Positions 62,812-64,000 of a DNA stretch of 64,000 nt are shown here, piece by piece. Position 1 is the stretch's first letter; the number at the start of each line of letters is the position of its first letter. The position numbers were made by a program, and so were the translations under genes. The stretch spans positions 1,488,001-1,552,000 of the forward strand of contig NZ_CTEI01000001.1 of NCBI RefSeq assembly GCF_001368815.1, read 5' to 3'. The notes below the pieces were generated by a model. That model did not search any database, had not been told where the DNA came from, and worked only from the letters and a program-made list of their open reading frames with translations. This DNA is from Paraliobacillus sp. PM-2 (GTDB lineage Bacteria; Bacillota; Bacilli; Bacillales; Amphibacillaceae).

Positions 62812-64000
62812 TCATTTTTTTAATATTACTTTTATAATTTTGCCATTTAATGAATTTTGTAGGCTACCGATTCTTTGTAACGGTAAAATGAATGTATTAT
62901 AAGGTTTATTTGTATCATCCGTAAGTGAAACTTCCTTATCATCTATAAACAAACGTGTTTTATGGAGAGTAGTTATTATTTTTAAATTTATTTTTTTGTT
63001 GGCCTCAAGCTTATGATTAAAAGCATATCTATTATTCTCATACTTATAACCAATAAACCCCTCTTCATCTACAGCGTATATTGTTCCATAGTTATCAGTT
63101 TCCATTAAAATTTGAATTTGTTTTGTATCCGTTAACTCAAACTCCACTTCTAGATGAGCAACAGGTCCAATCAGACTTAATGGCAACTCAAAAAAACTAT
63201 TGTTACCATTAAATTGAGCGCCATTCTTTAACAATATATTATTTGTTTTTTTAATATGATAATCGTTGCCGCTATAATCTGCAAGACCTTCTAAAAAGTT
63301 GTAATGCAGTATCGTGTTTGTTTTTGATCTTATCTTAAAACGGGGATTTGTACTTGGTGCATACATCGTTTTTAAGCTCAATGCTTGAAACGCCTCAAAT
63401 GATCTTGAAAGTTCAGTGCCCCAATTTTTTTGTGCGAGGATAGGTAGTGCACTAAATATTCTATCAAACATATCATAACTTGTTATTCCATTTTCAACTG
63501 TATCTATCTGATCATTCCAAAGCCCAAATGCACCTCCAAGAAGTTGAGGATGAGATTCATTTATTACAGTTCCATTATTAAACCTATTCGGTTGATATTG
63601 GAAGTATAAATTTTCTAAATTTAAGTAGTCATGATAATAATCAGCGCCTGGGACTATATAAGTTTGTTCATCATCTATATTTATAATATTAAATCCTTGT
63701 TCAAGCATCATTTCGGGATTTGCCCAATCGGTATTCCACACATTCATTTGAATATTTTTTGAGGTAACAGGTGTTTTTCCTGTTTTACTGGTTAAGCTTC
63801 CCCATATTCTTGGTATTCTTTTTTTATCATCTCGTATAAAACGAAGCATCTCATCTACATATCTTCTATAAACTTCCGTTTCACCATAATATTCATCACT
63901 TCCAATATGAATAGGAACATAACCAATAACCGGGTTCTTTCCATCAAGATATTCATTGTACATTGATTGAATAAAAGAAACAGTTTCCTCATGGTCGAGA
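62812..64000 (-). CDS. GH20 beta-N-acetylhexosaminidase, C-terminal part
   Basis: An exo-hexosaminidase that runs off the right edge; 396 codons are visible and the frame is still open at 64000. The catalytic Asp-Glu pair is in PIHIGSDEYYG near the visible start. The barrel continues with MNVWNTDWANPEMMLEQG and the active-site loop LGGAFGLWNDQID. From about the middle a LamG-like concanavalin-fold domain follows (LADYSGNDYHIKKTNN, TTLHKTRLFIDDKEV), which could bind glycan. Whether it has a signal peptide cannot be seen. With the FGE and exporter it points to degradation of sulfated amino-sugar polymers. Confidence 0.87.
   Translation of the reverse strand, partial: LDHEETVSFIQSMYNEYLDGKNPVIGYVPIHIGSDEYYGETEVYRRYVDEMLRFIRDDKKRIPRIWGSLTSKTGKTPVTSKNIQMNVWNTDWANPEMMLEQGFNIINIDDEQTYIVPGADYYHDYLNLENLYFQYQPNRFNNGTVINESHPQLLGGAFGLWNDQIDTVENGITSYDMFDRIFSALPILAQKNWGTELSRSFEAFQALSLKTMYAPSTNPRFKIRSKTNTILHYNFLEGLADYSGNDYHIKKTNNILLKNGAQFNGNNSFFELPLSLIGPVAHLEVEFELTDTKQIQILMETDNYGTIYAVDEEGFIGYKYENNRYAFNHKLEANKKINLKIITTLHKTRLFIDDKEVSLTDDTNKPYNTFILPLQRIGSLQNSLNGKIIKVILKK

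Overview
The window reads as chromosome of a low-GC, spore-forming member of the Bacillaceae. Gene order from about 33 to 51.4 kb follows the yfh-yga-rrnD-trnD region of Bacillus subtilis in mirror image: yfhF, recX, sspK, yfhP, mutY, sspE, ygaC, ygaD, ygaE, gsaB, bcp, perR, ygxA, an rrn operon, then a trnD-like tRNA array. Two small acid-soluble spore protein genes mark a spore former. A dispersed hairpin repeat of a kind I recall from halotolerant genera (Oceanobacillus, Virgibacillus, Gracilibacillus) hints at that side of the family, but I cannot name the species.

1-10 kb, all minus strand: a carbohydrate locus. It runs from a Gfo/Idh/MocA oxidoreductase and a GH35 beta-galactosidase to a YesN/YesM-type two-component system (the kinase carries two sensory modules) and an LplBC-type ABC importer whose binding lipoprotein leaves the window. 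10.5-17.1 kb: a four-gene Wadjet-type anti-plasmid operon ordered jetD-jetA-jetB-jetC. 17.5-19.9 kb: a GC-richer SIMPL-domain gene and an autoregulated ECF sigma/anti-sigma pair. 20.3-23.1 kb: haem genes, namely hemY without a standard start codon and a divergent radical SAM/SPASM gene with an FNR-like box centred at -41.5 of its putative promoter. 23.3-26.4 kb: an electrophile/quinone-response group (frameshifted NmrA-like reductase, FMN reductase, CatE-like dioxygenase, HxlR/DUF24 regulator).

26.4-32.9 kb is an unstable island. It holds duplicated lipoproteins, a duplicated anti-sigma 3' fragment, decayed genes, insertion sequence fossils, and one intact IS3-family element whose 3-bp target duplication shows it landed in the 3' end of an ECF sigma gene. 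The same ECF-type promoter precedes the sigma gene and one lipoprotein gene, suggesting a small regulon.

32.9-35.4 kb: 14 tRNA genes, 5S rRNA and a chimeric rRNA in which the 16S 5' end is fused to the 23S 3' end, most likely an assembly collapse. Three strong promoters precede it. 35.4-51.4 kb: the conserved backbone listed above. 51.5-60.5 kb: XRE and SufR-like regulators, a DUF1450 protein, a PilZ protein, a chemoreceptor behind a c-di-GMP-I riboswitch, and an aerobic ribonucleotide reductase operon (alpha, beta, flavodoxin) behind two NrdR-like boxes. 60.5-64 kb: a TauE/SafE anion exporter, a formylglycine-generating enzyme and a GH20 hexosaminidase cut by the window edge, which together suggest use of sulfated amino-sugar glycans.
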